From positions 744,001-808,000 of the forward strand of contig NZ_CP133190.1 of NCBI RefSeq assembly GCF_030913705.1: a stretch of 64,000 bases of DNA, written 5' to 3'. The stretch is from Anaerocolumna sp. MB42-C2. GTDB taxonomy: Bacteria; Bacillota; Clostridia; Lachnospirales; Lachnospiraceae. The position numbers and the translations under genes were made by a program. The notes under the pieces were generated by a model, which worked only from the letters and a program-made list of their open reading frames with translations, had not been told where the DNA came from and did no database searches. Shown piece after piece: positions 45,418-54,017 of this stretch. Numbering within the stretch: the stretch's first letter is position 1; each line of letters opens with the position of its first letter.

Positions 45418-45507
45418 ACAGATAATTCTTTTTCAGGTGATTCTTTTTCAGATAATTCTTATTCAGATAATTCTTATTCAGATAATTCTTATTCGTATAA
45501 TCTTTAT
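45418..45507. repeat. Six-unit 15-bp tandem repeat
   Basis: Six units of TCAGATAATTCTTAT, with units 3-5 identical (45448-45492) and units 1, 2 and 6 diverged. The plus strand would read Ser-Asp-Asn-Ser-Tyr, but there is no start or coding context. It lies between the TrmR and U32 genes, where slipped-strand changes could alter spacing within the transcript. Confidence 0.85.
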
Positions 45508-45516
45508 CTAAAACTC

Positions 45517-46173
45517 TTATTTTAATTTTGTACTGACTGTTACTCCGTCTCCTACCGGTATTACCGCTGTTTCCAGTTCCTCCATATGGGTTATGGTATA
45601 GAGATATTCCCTCATCCTTGTGTGTATGGTACGGTCCCTCCTGGTTATTCCGTATCGTGATTCTGCTACTGTTCCGTCCTGCAAGACGTTATCCGTTACT
45701 AATAGTCCGCCTTTTGCTAATAGTTTCATTATCTCAGGCAGAAAGTTCATATATTGTGCCTTTGCAGCATCTAAAAAAATAAAATCATACTCTGCTTTTC
45801 TCTTCATAGCCATTTTTTTTAATAATAATAGAGCATCACCCTCTAAAAGGGTTATCTTATCTTTCCTGGGAGCTGATGCTATGTTTTTTCTGGCTTTTAC
45901 TAACCGCATTTCCACTTTTTCAATCGTGGTTATGTTACAATCTTCCGGCATGTATTCACTCATAAATAATGCCGAAAATCCCACTGCCGCTCCTATCTCC
46001 AGGATTTGACATGGATTTTTAACCGCCAGTAAAAACCTTAGGAAAGTTTGAGTCTCTTTCCTTATGATTGGGACCCCCTCTGTCAGCGCGGTCTTTTCCA
46101 ACTCATATAGATAGGACGGCAATTCTTTCTCCAATGTATTAATATATGCGGTTATTCTCTCATCAACAATCAT
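45517..46173 (-). CDS. trmR: TrmR-like tRNA 5-hydroxyuridine methyltransferase
   Basis: The 218-residue SAM methyltransferase is of the catechol O-methyltransferase type: ILEIGAAVGFSALFMSEYMP (SAM loop), ITTIEKVEMR (acidic), FIFLDAAKAQYMNFLPEI (metal-binding Asp) and LLVTDNVLQDGTVAESRY. Bacillus YrrM (TrmR) with this architecture methylates ho5U34 in tRNA; the neighbouring U32 gene supports that role. The open frame reaches a TTG at 46206 without a ribosome binding site; ATG 46173 follows AAGGA. Confidence 0.85.
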   Translation of the reverse strand: MIVDERITAYINTLEKELPSYLYELEKTALTEGVPIIRKETQTFLRFLLAVKNPCQILEIGAAVGFSALFMSEYMPEDCNITTIEKVEMRLVKARKNIASAPRKDKITLLEGDALLLLKKMAMKRKAEYDFIFLDAAKAQYMNFLPEIMKLLAKGGLLVTDNVLQDGTVAESRYGITRRDRTIHTRMREYLYTITHMEELETAVIPVGDGVTVSTKLK

Positions 46174-46195
46174 ATAATTATTCCTTAATTTAATT

Positions 46196-46228
46196 AGGCG
46201 AACCAAAACAGCCAGCCTTGGTTCGCCT
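46196..46228 (-). terminator. Intercistronic hairpin after the mltG-like gene
   Basis: A perfect 11-bp stem, AGGCGAACCAA (46196-46206) with TTGGTTCGCCT (46218-46228), overlaps the region just before trmR. The minus-strand tail is AATTAAATT, not a U run, so partial termination or mRNA stabilisation is more likely. Confidence 0.6.
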
Positions 46229-46236
46229 CTATTGTA

Positions 46237-46770
46237 TTAATTATCTCCGGTAACGTCTGTATCATTTGTTACGTCAGAATCGTCAGTATCGCTTGAATTG
46301 TCCGTTTTTGACCTATCGTCTGCTGTACTTTTCCCATCCTTGTTACCACTTGTATCAGAATCTCCGTTATTGGTATCTGTCTCCTCTGATGACGGTACGG
46401 TAATGATGGCAAATATCTCATCATAAGTCATAGAAGTATTCAGGGCATAAGTACCCGGCATAATCGTATGCTTCTTAAGCTTTGCTTTTACATAAAACGA
46501 ATATTTATTTACAATAATTCTGTTTAACTCCAGCTTACTGGCTACATTCATAGTTGATTCACCTTTGCTGATCTCAATCTCTATGTCGCGTCCAGGTTCT
46601 TCTGATACCGTTACTTGTCCAAATATCTGGTAACAGAAATCATAAGTAATTTTACTGGCTCTTGCAATTAAAATTACAACTATGGTATAAAACAAAATGT
46701 TCAATAACATCCGCAATATAAAGCTGGTTATTTTTAAAACTAGTTGTGCAGAAGTAGGCCTAGAAGTCAT
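46237..46770 (-). CDS. Shortened MltG/YceG-like protein lacking the catalytic domain
   Basis: The 177-residue protein has one membrane segment (about 15-35) and then a LysM-like part typical of the MltG N-terminal half (IEISKGESTMNVASKLELNRIIVNKYSFYVKAKL and MPGTYALNTSMTYDEIFAII). The transglycosylase domain, with its catalytic Glu, is absent. It is replaced by a Ser/Thr/Asp/Asn-rich tail (about 130-177). Position matches Bacillus yrrL, beside trmR and the U32 gene. It cannot cleave glycan as MltG does and may only bind peptidoglycan or membrane partners. An intact MltG elsewhere is expected. Confidence 0.7.
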   Translation of the reverse strand: MTSRPTSAQLVLKITSFILRMLLNILFYTIVVILIARASKITYDFCYQIFGQVTVSEEPGRDIEIEISKGESTMNVASKLELNRIIVNKYSFYVKAKLKKHTIMPGTYALNTSMTYDEIFAIITVPSSEETDTNNGDSDTSGNKDGKSTADDRSKTDNSSDTDDSDVTNDTDVTGDN

Positions 46771-46791
46771 ACTTACTATCTCCTTTTAAAA

Positions 46792-48465
46792 TCAATTTAC
46801 TTCCATGATAATAGGGAGTATCATAGGATTTCTCTTCGTTTTTTTCCATAAGTAATCGCTTAAAGAATCCTTAATTTCATTTTTCATCTTTCCCCAGTCT
46901 GCATTGTTTTTGCTAAGGCATTTATCCAGAGCATCGCTTACAACAATCCGGGCTTCATCCATCAAATTCTCAGATTCTCTGACATATACAAATCCGCGGG
47001 AAACAATATCCGGTCCGGATAGAATTTGGTTTGTATATTTTTCTAACGTTACCACTACAATTAATAATCCGTTCTCTGATAAATGCTGTCTGTCGCGAAG
47101 AACGATATTACCTACATCCCCAACGCCTAAACCATCTACAAATATACCCTGTGCGGGAACTTTACCAACCACACCGGCTTTCTGGTCTGAAACTTCTAAA
47201 ACATCACCGGATGATATGATAAAGGTATTTTCTTTCGGAATTCCCATATTCTGTGCTAACTCAGCATGTTTCATTAAATGTCTGTACTCACCGTGAACCG
47301 GAATCGCATATTTCGGTTTGGTTAATGCATAAATAAGCTTAATCTCTTCCTGGCAGGCATGACCTGAAACATGTGTATCCTGGAAAATAACTTTAGCACC
47401 TTTCATGGATAAATCATTAATTACTTTAAATACCGGCTTCTCATTACCAGGAATAGGCGTAGAACTAAAAATTACTGTATCTCCCGGTTTAATCGAAATC
47501 TTTTTATGAATGGATGCTGCCATACGCGGCAGGGCTGCCATGGCTTCTCCCTGACTGCCGGTAGTTATTAAGACGATCTTCTCGTCCGGATAATTTTTCA
47601 TTTGCTCAATATCTATCATAATATTATTAGGCATATTAATATATCCAAGTTCTGATGCCGTAGTAATGATATTTACCATACTTCTGCCTTCAATAACTAC
47701 TTTTCTGCCGTATTTTTCGGCAGAGTTAATAATCTGCTGTACACGGTCGACATTAGATGCAAAAGTTGCAACGATAATTCGACTGCGAATACTTTCTGCA
47801 AATATATTATCAAAGGTTTTACCGACTGTCTTTTCAGAGGGGGTATACCCTGGTCTTTCTACATTAGTGCTATCACACATTAAAGCTAAGACACCTTTTT
47901 TACCTAGTTCACCAAATCTCTGCAAATCTATGGTACTTCCAAATACCGGTGTATAATCAACTTTAAAATCGCCGGTATGAACAATGATTCCGGCTGGGGT
48001 AAATATGGCTAATGCGGCTGCATCTGCAATACTATGGTTTGACCTTATAAATTCAATACGAAAACATCCTAAATTAATAGATTGGCCATATTTAATCACT
48101 TTTCTCTTTGTTGTTTTTAATAAATTATGCTCTTTTAATTTATTCTCAATAATGCCGATGGTTAATTTTGTAGCATAAATCGGTACATTAATATCTCTAA
48201 GAATATAGGGCAAAGCACCAATATGATCTTCATGCCCGTGGGTAATTACAAATCCTTTTACCTTGCTGATATTGTCTTTTAAATAAGTTACATCCGGTAT
48301 TACCAGATCAATTCCAAGCATATCATCTTCCGGAAAGGACAAACCGCAATCGACAACAATAATACTGTCTTCATATTCGAATGCTGTAATATTCATTCCT
48401 ATCTGTTCTAATCCACCTAAAGGTATAATTTTTACACCCTTTACATCTGTTAAATTTTCTTTCAA
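46792..48465 (-). CDS. rnj: Ribonuclease J
   Basis: The 557-residue metallo-beta-lactamase/beta-CASP nuclease has the zinc motif ITHGHEDHIGALPYI, HTGDFKVDYTP, LMCDSTNVERPGYTPSE, FSSTPIPGNE and DTHVSGHACQEE, plus a C-terminal domain (PAQGIFVDGLGVGDVGNIVLRDR). It is a 5'-3' exonuclease and endonuclease in RNA decay. The open frame begins at a TTG inside the ribosome binding site; the TTG at 48465, eight bases after GGAGG, is the likely start (MKENLTDVKG). Confidence 0.93.
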   Translation of the reverse strand: MKENLTDVKGVKIIPLGGLEQIGMNITAFEYEDSIIVVDCGLSFPEDDMLGIDLVIPDVTYLKDNISKVKGFVITHGHEDHIGALPYILRDINVPIYATKLTIGIIENKLKEHNLLKTTKRKVIKYGQSINLGCFRIEFIRSNHSIADAAALAIFTPAGIIVHTGDFKVDYTPVFGSTIDLQRFGELGKKGVLALMCDSTNVERPGYTPSEKTVGKTFDNIFAESIRSRIIVATFASNVDRVQQIINSAEKYGRKVVIEGRSMVNIITTASELGYINMPNNIMIDIEQMKNYPDEKIVLITTGSQGEAMAALPRMAASIHKKISIKPGDTVIFSSTPIPGNEKPVFKVINDLSMKGAKVIFQDTHVSGHACQEEIKLIYALTKPKYAIPVHGEYRHLMKHAELAQNMGIPKENTFIISSGDVLEVSDQKAGVVGKVPAQGIFVDGLGVGDVGNIVLRDRQHLSENGLLIVVVTLEKYTNQILSGPDIVSRGFVYVRESENLMDEARIVVSDALDKCLSKNNADWGKMKNEIKDSLSDYLWKKTKRNPMILPIIMEVN

Positions 48466-48545
48466 ACAATGCACCTCCAATAGTTAGTTTATGTATTATT
48501 GACCATTATATTTAAAGTGCACTCCATATTTAATTAGATCCGATT

Positions 48546-49019
48546 TCAATTCTTATCACGTTTTTCCTGAATTGCTTTACGACAAGCCTTGCAATATCCG
48601 AACATTTTTACCTCATGGTCTACTACTTCAAAATCCATAGCTTCTTGAATTCTCTGTTCCAGGGTTTCTAATAAATCACCTTGAAAGGTAAAAACATTTC
48701 CGCAATTTAAGCAAATCAAATGATGATGATGGTGGGCAGTATCTTCACATCCTTGACTTCCGATTTCATAACGAATAAAACCATCACCCAAATTTAGCTT
48801 ATCGATAAGGTTTAACTCTGCCAATAATTGAATTGTCCTATATACGGTAGCTAACCCGATATCCGGGTTTTTTACTCTCACACATTCATATATTTCCTCA
48901 GCAGTTAAATGCTTATCCGGTCTGTTTTCCAAAGCTTCAAGAATATCTATTCTTTGTGTTGTTACCTTAAGTCCATTTTGTTTTAATAAAGTTTTGAATC
49001 GATCCTGTTTGTCAGGCAT
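48546..49019 (-). CDS. fur: Fur-family metalloregulator
   Basis: The roughly 157-residue protein has a winged-helix domain (GLKVTTQRIDILEALE, DIGLATVYRTIQLLAELNLI) and a dimer domain with regulatory and structural metal sites (HHHHHLICLNCG, FGYCKAC). All Fur-family members share these; Fur, PerR and Zur cannot be separated by eye. A GTG three codons upstream lies in the ribosome binding site, so the ATG at 49019 is chosen. A 26-bp perfect palindrome in its leader suggests autoregulation. It is unusual between RNase J and DUF1292. Confidence 0.9.
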   Translation of the reverse strand: MPDKQDRFKTLLKQNGLKVTTQRIDILEALENRPDKHLTAEEIYECVRVKNPDIGLATVYRTIQLLAELNLIDKLNLGDGFIRYEIGSQGCEDTAHHHHHLICLNCGNVFTFQGDLLETLEQRIQEAMDFEVVDHEVKMFGYCKACRKAIQEKRDKN

Positions 49020-49034
49020 GCATATCACCTTCCT

Positions 49035-49060
49035 GATTTTATAACAGCTGTTATAAAATC
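49035..49060. promoter_or_regulatory. 26-bp perfect palindrome in the fur leader, probable Fur-family operator
   Basis: GATTTTATAACAG followed by its exact reverse complement, 16 bases upstream of the fur start. The TTATAA...TTATAA half-sites resemble PerR/Fur boxes in AT content and symmetry. As RNA it could also form a hairpin just before the ribosome binding site, giving either repression or translational control. Confidence 0.6.
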
Positions 49061-49319
49061 CATGAAATCAATAAATCTAATTAAATAATTCGCACTTTTA
49101 TATCTTTTTCATTTTATTATTTATTCTTTAATATATTATATGTTATATCTTATTGTGTTAAATTTTATACCAATTTGACATTTTTTGACATTTTTATATT
49201 TGTCATTACTATTTCAAGTATTAAACTTTAACCATTTAATATTTTAAGTATTCATTTTATATTTTTATAACTATTTTAAACTTTTATATTACGCTCATTT
49301 GATCTTTGTTAAAGTTTTT

Positions 49320-49595
49320 CTATGTCTCTATATCGACATCTTCTAATAATTCTTCAAATATTTTTGCAATAGACTCTAATTCACTCTCATCTTCAACAAT
49401 ATCATACAGGGCAGATTCATCCTCATCCTTAGATAAATCTTTTAATATATAAGCAGTTCCTTCCTCATCTTCCTTCTCTGAATCCGTAACTAAAAGATAA
49501 GTGATTCCATTTAATTTTGTCTGTTCTAAAACGCAGAATTCGACTTGTTCATTATCTTCTGTTGTAAAAATAACTTTATTTTTCTGCTCTTCCAT
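49320..49595 (-). CDS. DUF1292 acidic protein (YrzB-like)
   Basis: This 91-residue, strongly acidic protein has VIFTTEDNEQVEFCVLEQTKLNG, YLLVTDSEKEDEEGTAYILKDLSKDEDESALYDIVEDE, the DUF1292/YrzB pattern. Function unknown; it is always found with ruvX and ireB in Firmicutes. Its ATG overlaps the ruvX stop (TAATG), so the two are translationally coupled. Confidence 0.85.
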   Translation of the reverse strand: MEEQKNKVIFTTEDNEQVEFCVLEQTKLNGITYLLVTDSEKEDEEGTAYILKDLSKDEDESALYDIVEDESELESIAKIFEELLEDVDIET

Positions 49596-50062
49596 TACAA
49601 TTCTCCTGTATCTATCCTGTTTCCTTGATTTTCTTTTCTCTGATTACTCAAAAAATCCAGATACCCCTGTAAAATTAATACCGCTGCCAACTTATCTACT
49701 ACCTTACCTCGTTCTTCTCGTCTGACATCACCTAAGATTAAAGTCTGATGAGCTGCTACCGTAGTCAGTCTTTCATCCCACAATACTACTAAAAGCCCGG
49801 TTCTCTTACGTAAAACCTCTGCAAATTCTTCAGACTTTACAGCGCGCTCACCAATGGTATTATTCATATTCTTTGGGTATCCAAGTACGATTCGTTCAAC
49901 AGCATATTCTTTGATGAGTTCATCAATTCTTGCCAGCGTCTGCCGCAATTTCGTCTCATGTTTCCTTTGGATTGTCTCAATTCCCTGGGCAGTTATTAAT
50001 AATTCATCACTTATCGCTACACCTACAGTGACGGAACCGTAATCCAGTCCCATAATCCTCAT
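49595..50062 (-). CDS. ruvX: RuvX / YqgF Holliday junction resolvase-like protein
   Basis: The 155-residue RNase H-fold protein has [16 protein letters not shown] (first Asp), [34 protein letters not shown] and [15 protein letters not shown], the conserved acidic residues. It is linked to resolution of junctions and to 16S rRNA 5' processing. The open frame runs 156 bases further upstream, but ATG 50062 follows AGGAGG. Order ireB-ruvX-DUF1292 is the standard Firmicute cluster. Confidence 0.9.
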   Translation of the reverse strand: MRIMGLDYGSVTVGVAISDELLITAQGIETIQRKHETKLRQTLARIDELIKEYAVERIVLGYPKNMNNTIGERAVKSEEFAEVLRKRTGLLVVLWDERLTTVAAHQTLILGDVRREERGKVVDKLAAVLILQGYLDFLSNQRKENQGNRIDTGEL

Positions 50063-50344
50063 GTTTCCTCCTAAATATCTGAATCGATAAAATAATGTAA
50101 CTATTCCGCCGCCTCGGTATATTCGAAGAACCTTTAATTGCTCAGCACAAAAACTACTTTTGCATGTTTGGCCCATTAATTCATAATAGAGGCATCGATA
50201 AAACAGTAACAAAATCATGAAACAATAGGATTACCCGAATTGTATCGATTCATACCGGCTTAAAACATTCCTTACGTGAATCTGATGACTGAAAGTTTTT
50301 TTGCTAACTATCCATCCTGGTTTTCTTCTTGCTCAATCTATCTA

Positions 50345-50605
50345 TTAATTCAAATTGTGTTTAATATAATCATTTAATAGTTCTTCTAAAATTTCGTCTC
50401 TCTCAACCTTCATAATCATACTTCTGGCGCCCTTATGGTTGGTTATGTAGGTTGGATCACCTGACATGACGTATCCAACGATTTGATTAACCGGATTATA
50501 TCCCTTTTCTGTCATCGCTGCAAAAACAGCAGAAATTATTTCTCTTACTGAAATTTCATTTTCTTTCTGTACTTTGAAATATTGTGTATTGTTAAAATCC
50601 TGCAT
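50345..50605 (-). CDS. ireB: IreB family regulatory phosphoprotein
   Basis: The 86-residue protein matches DUF965/Ire[43 protein letters not shown] is split over the conserved core (residues about 20-62). IreB is a small protein phosphorylated by the IreK-type Ser/Thr kinase in Enterococcus, affecting cephalosporin tolerance. It is soluble and forms the start of the ireB-ruvX-DUF1292 group, with a 126-base gap after it. Confidence 0.9.
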   Translation of the reverse strand: MQDFNNTQYFKVQKENEISVREIISAVFAAMTEKGYNPVNQIVGYVMSGDPTYITNHKGARSMIMKVERDEILEELLNDYIKHNLN

Positions 50606-50726
50606 AACATCACGTCCTTTATCTTTCTATCTATATCTTTAATGAATATTTTGCCATTGCGAAATAAGAATGAATTCGAATTTTCACGATCTATTATATA
50701 TATATTAATATAAAACCTCAGAAATT

Positions 50727-52175
50727 TCAATCCATTATTTCACAGAACATAATATCTTTATTAAGAAATCCGGAAACTCTCCCCTTTATCATTTGATTCG
50801 TTAAATCCTTATCGGAAGTAACAGCTAATTTCATATATCTTTCGTTATGACCCATTTGATAAGTCTTACCATCAACAGTAATTGTCTCTTCTATTAAGAT
50901 ATTCTCTGTTTTATCTAAAAATAAAGATCGGTATTCCTTAGCCATCACTTCTTCCAGCTTTATAAGTGCATTACTTCTATCCGTCTTAATTTCATCTCTT
51001 ACCTGATTTGGCATTCGTTCAGCGGCAGTACCTTTCCTGATGGAAAACTTGAAGATGTGCATTTGTGCAAAAGATACTTTTTTTAAGAACTCTTTTGTAC
51101 AAGTAAATTCTTCTTCTGTTTCACCCGGAAAACCTACTATAACATCTGTAGTAATTGCCGGGTTAGTGAAATATTTACGTAAAAGCAAACATTTCTCATA
51201 ATACTCCTTTGCAGCGTACTTTCTATTCATACGTTTCAGAGTGGCATCACAACCGCTTTGAAGGGAAAGATGAAAATGCGGACAGATTTTAGTATTATCA
51301 GATAGAGTCTCGGCAAATTCCTCCGTAATTATTCTTGGTTCCAATGAACCCAAGCGAATTCTTTTTAAGCCGTCTATTTTACTTAAATTAACAATTAATT
51401 GTAGTAGCTGGTTTTCTTTTTCTAAATCAATACCATAGGAAGAAAGATGTATACCAGTTAGTACAATCTCTTTATAACCTTTTAAAACTAAATTTTCGAC
51501 TTCCTTTATGATAGATTTTTCTTCCCTGCTGCGTACCCGTCCTCTTGCATAAGGAATAATACAATAAGAGCAGAACTGATTACATCCATCCTGTATCTTA
51601 ATATAAGCTCTGGTTTTTTCCGACACCGATTCGATACTTAGATCTTCATACTCTGTTTCTGCGGCTATATCGATTACATTATCCTTTAACGTAGCAGTAA
51701 AGCGCTTTTCCTTATCTAGTTCTGCATTTATATGTGATTTCTCTATATCAATGTTGTATTCTAAATCCTCTTCTTTTTCATCTGATTTATTATTTCTGTT
51801 TCTTTCGTAATATTCATCCAGTATATGGATGATATCTTTCTTTTTATTGTTTCCGATAACAACATCAATTGCTTCATCCTGTTCTAAGATTTCCTCTGCT
51901 GTCTGTACATAACAGCCAACAGCAACCACTACCGCATCCTCATTCATTTTCCTTGCTTTATGAAGCATTTGCCTGGATTTTCTGTCTGCAATATTGGTTA
52001 CTGTACAGGTATTTACAACATACACATCAGAATGCTGGTTAAAATCAACAGTCCTGTACCCTGCATCTTCAAAAATCTTTTGCATTGCTTCCGTTTCATA
52101 AGAATTTACCTTACATCCTAATGTCAGAAAAGCAACTGATTTACAATTTGGATCTTGTCTTTTATTTATGTTCAT
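50727..52175 (-). CDS. mtaB: tRNA t6A37 methylthiotransferase
   Basis: The 482-residue radical SAM enzyme has an N-terminal UPF0004 domain with three cluster cysteines (AFLTLGCKVNSYETEAM, VVNTCTVTN, VAVGCYVQ), the radical SAM motif CNQFCSYCIIPYARG, and a C-terminal TRAM domain. It converts t6A to ms2t6A at position 37 of ANN-decoding tRNAs. MiaB and RimO are excluded by length and the MtaB-type segment SRSREEKSIIKEV (here VRSREEKSI). An acidic insertion occurs near residues 125-150 (SDEKEEDLEYNIDIEKS). Confidence 0.92.
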   Translation of the reverse strand: MNINKRQDPNCKSVAFLTLGCKVNSYETEAMQKIFEDAGYRTVDFNQHSDVYVVNTCTVTNIADRKSRQMLHKARKMNEDAVVVAVGCYVQTAEEILEQDEAIDVVIGNNKKKDIIHILDEYYERNRNNKSDEKEEDLEYNIDIEKSHINAELDKEKRFTATLKDNVIDIAAETEYEDLSIESVSEKTRAYIKIQDGCNQFCSYCIIPYARGRVRSREEKSIIKEVENLVLKGYKEIVLTGIHLSSYGIDLEKENQLLQLIVNLSKIDGLKRIRLGSLEPRIITEEFAETLSDNTKICPHFHLSLQSGCDATLKRMNRKYAAKEYYEKCLLLRKYFTNPAITTDVIVGFPGETEEEFTCTKEFLKKVSFAQMHIFKFSIRKGTAAERMPNQVRDEIKTDRSNALIKLEEVMAKEYRSLFLDKTENILIEETITVDGKTYQMGHNERYMKLAVTSDKDLTNQMIKGRVSGFLNKDIMFCEIMD

Positions 52176-52362
52176 TTGAATCCTTTCTAAACTTCTTTAC
52201 ATTTGGTTCTTAATTACATTTTACATATTTTTACTAATATTTTTATTACTTTTGCATATATTTATAAAGGTCAGCGATACTAGATTGAAATAAAAAACCT
52301 TGATAAATCATATTTTGGTGAAATGTGTCCTAGTTATCCGCTTTTTTTATTTACTTTGTATA

Positions 52363-52391
52363 TTGACTTTTAAATTGCTAAAATGTAGTAT
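52363..52391 (+). promoter_or_regulatory. Promoter of the HPr-like gene
   Basis: TTGACT (52363-52368), 17-base spacer, TAGTAT (52386-52391), 61 bases before the ATG. GGAGGAG provides the ribosome binding site. Confidence 0.65.
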
Positions 52392-52452
52392 ATACTTGTA
52401 GTTAAGATAGTTTTACTATCCTATAAAAATCTATGTAAAAGGAGGAGTTACA

Positions 52453-52686
52453 ATGAAAACAGTAAAAATCTCTCTCAATTCAATTGATAAGGTTAAATCC
52501 TTTGTAAATGACGTAACTAAATTTGATTCCGATTTTGATTTAGTTTCCGGTAGATATGTAATCGATGCCAAATCAATCATGGGTATTTTTAGTTTGGATT
52601 TATCTAAACCTATTGATTTAAATATCCATAGTGAAGATAACGTTGATAAAATTCTTAGTATTTTGAAACCTTATATTGTTGAATAA
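52453..52686 (+). CDS. HPr-like protein lacking the active-site histidine
   Basis: This 77-residue protein has the HPr fold length and the segment DAKSIMGIFSLDLSKPI, where Ser41 corresponds to the regulatory Ser46 of HPr. The phosphorylatable His15 region (normally LHARPA) reads SIDKVKSFVND, and the only His (residue about 59) is in another strand. It therefore cannot accept phosphate from enzyme I at the usual site. A regulatory role, or a Crh-like function via the serine, is inference; Crh also lacks His15. Monocistronic, with its own promoter and terminator. Confidence 0.78.
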   Translation: MKTVKISLNSIDKVKSFVNDVTKFDSDFDLVSGRYVIDAKSIMGIFSLDLSKPIDLNIHSEDNVDKILSILKPYIVE

Positions 52687-52722
52687 GGTAAATTGAATAA
52701 AGAAGGTTTTAAACTTACTTAT

Positions 52723-52748
52723 GGGGGATACTTATGTATCCTCTTTTT
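52723..52748 (+). terminator. Terminator of the HPr-like gene
   Basis: Stem GGATAC (52726-52731), loop TTAT, GTATCC (52736-52741), followed by TCTTTTT. It is about 37 bases after the stop codon. Confidence 0.75.
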
Positions 52749-52749
52749 A

Positions 52750-52797
52750 GCAGCAAGTGAACAATCATTAGGCGAACCCTGATTGTTCACTTGCTGC
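52750..52797. terminator. 18-bp hairpin between the HPr-like gene and thiI
   Basis: A perfect 18-bp stem, GCAGCAAGTGAACAATCA (52750-52767) with its reverse complement (52780-52797), loop of 12. On the minus strand it follows thiI by about ten bases and its tail is AAAAAGAGGATAC, so U-rich sequence is absent; on the plus strand it follows another terminator. It acts most likely as a barrier for the thiI transcript. Confidence 0.7.
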
Positions 52798-52807
52798 AGC
52801 TTTAGTA

Positions 52808-53983
52808 CTATTGAACGAAAACGATTTCTCTGTTATCCATAGCTGTTTTAACCATTTCCTCAATATTTTCTTCCAGACTACGTTCGGAATGTCGAATAAC
52901 TTTTAAACTGGGTTTTGTAACAGGGTGCTTTGCAACAAATATAGTACAGCAATCCTCGAACGGTAATATAGATGTTTCATACGTATTGATTCTCTCCGCT
53001 ATATCTACGATATCCTGTTTATCAAAGGCTATTAACGGTCGGTATACCGGCAGCTTACATACTTCATTGGTTGAAGCTAAGCTGTGAAGCGTCTGGCTTG
53101 CTACCTGTCCGATACTTTCTCCGGTAATTAAACCAAGGCAGCCTGATTCTTCTGCTATTTTCTCTGCAATACGCATCATATATCTGCGCATAATAATCGT
53201 CAGTTCTTCGTGAGGACATTTTTCATAGATATAAAGCTGTATTTCTGTGAAATTAATCACATTAAGTTTAATTGGTCCTGTATATTTGGATATGAGTTTC
53301 GCCAGGTCTACTACCTTTTGTTTTGCTCTTTCGCTGGTATAAGGGGGAGCATGAAAATAAACCGCATCGATGGTTACACCTCGTTTGGCTATCATATATC
53401 CTGCAACCGGACTGTCAATACCGCCGGACAGCAAAAGCATTGCTTTTCCGTTAGTACCCACCGGCATTCCTCCGGGTCCCATAATAACCTCAGAATACAC
53501 ATAGGATCGATTCCTTACCTCCACCATGATTCGTACAGAGGGATTGTGTACATCCACTTTCATTTCCGGAAAACGGCGCAGTAAATAGGCCCCCATATCA
53601 GCACAGATTTCCGGTGAAGTTCTGGGATAATTCTTATCACTGCGTTTTGCTTCCATCTTAAAAGTAAAATTTTTATCCGGATATCTTTGTTCTACATAAT
53701 CACCCACTGCCTGTGTTAACGGTTCCCATTCTATGGTATCTATAATCATCACCGGACAGATCTGAGCTATTCCAAATACACTCTGTAGAGCTTCTACAGT
53801 CTCTTCGTAATCATATTCCTCCGGGCATTCAATATAGATTCTTCCCTGTTCTTTGGTTACAAGATAATCACCAAGATTACGAACGGAATTTTTAATCTGA
53901 TCTCTTAAAGCGTTCTCAAATATATATCGGTTTTTTCCTTTTATACCTATTTCTGCATACTTAATTAAAAATGCTTTATACAT
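52808..53983 (-). CDS. thiI: tRNA 4-thiouridine synthetase ThiI
   Basis: The 391-residue protein has a ferredoxin-like/THUMP N-terminus (about 1-165) and a PP-loop domain with LLLSGGIDSPVAGYMIAKRG, plus VITGES-like LGLITGESIGQVASQT. It adenylates and thiolates U8 of tRNA, using sulfur relayed from the cysteine desulfurase encoded just upstream. The C-terminal rhodanese domain of E. coli ThiI is absent, as in most Firmicutes. AGAGGATAAAGC precedes the ATG. Confidence 0.93.
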   Translation of the reverse strand: MYKAFLIKYAEIGIKGKNRYIFENALRDQIKNSVRNLGDYLVTKEQGRIYIECPEEYDYEETVEALQSVFGIAQICPVMIIDTIEWEPLTQAVGDYVEQRYPDKNFTFKMEAKRSDKNYPRTSPEICADMGAYLLRRFPEMKVDVHNPSVRIMVEVRNRSYVYSEVIMGPGGMPVGTNGKAMLLLSGGIDSPVAGYMIAKRGVTIDAVYFHAPPYTSERAKQKVVDLAKLISKYTGPIKLNVINFTEIQLYIYEKCPHEELTIIMRRYMMRIAEKIAEESGCLGLITGESIGQVASQTLHSLASTNEVCKLPVYRPLIAFDKQDIVDIAERINTYETSILPFEDCCTIFVAKHPVTKPSLKVIRHSERSLEENIEEMVKTAMDNREIVFVQ

Positions 53984-54017
53984 GCTTTATCCTCTCTTAG
54001 TGACCTTTAGTCACAAT

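Noticed and set aside
45418..45507. Regular repeats considered as a CRISPR array
   Set aside because: Units are contiguous with no spacers and no cas genes exist in the window; it is a plain tandem repeat.
46904..47296. 130-residue plus-strand frame opposite RNase J
   Set aside because: Antisense shadow; the RNase J motifs cover the same bases in the correct frame.
48717..48733. Run of histidines in the Fur-family protein considered as a possible engineered tag
   Set aside because: HHHHHLICLNCG is the normal metal-binding segment of Fur proteins at an internal position.
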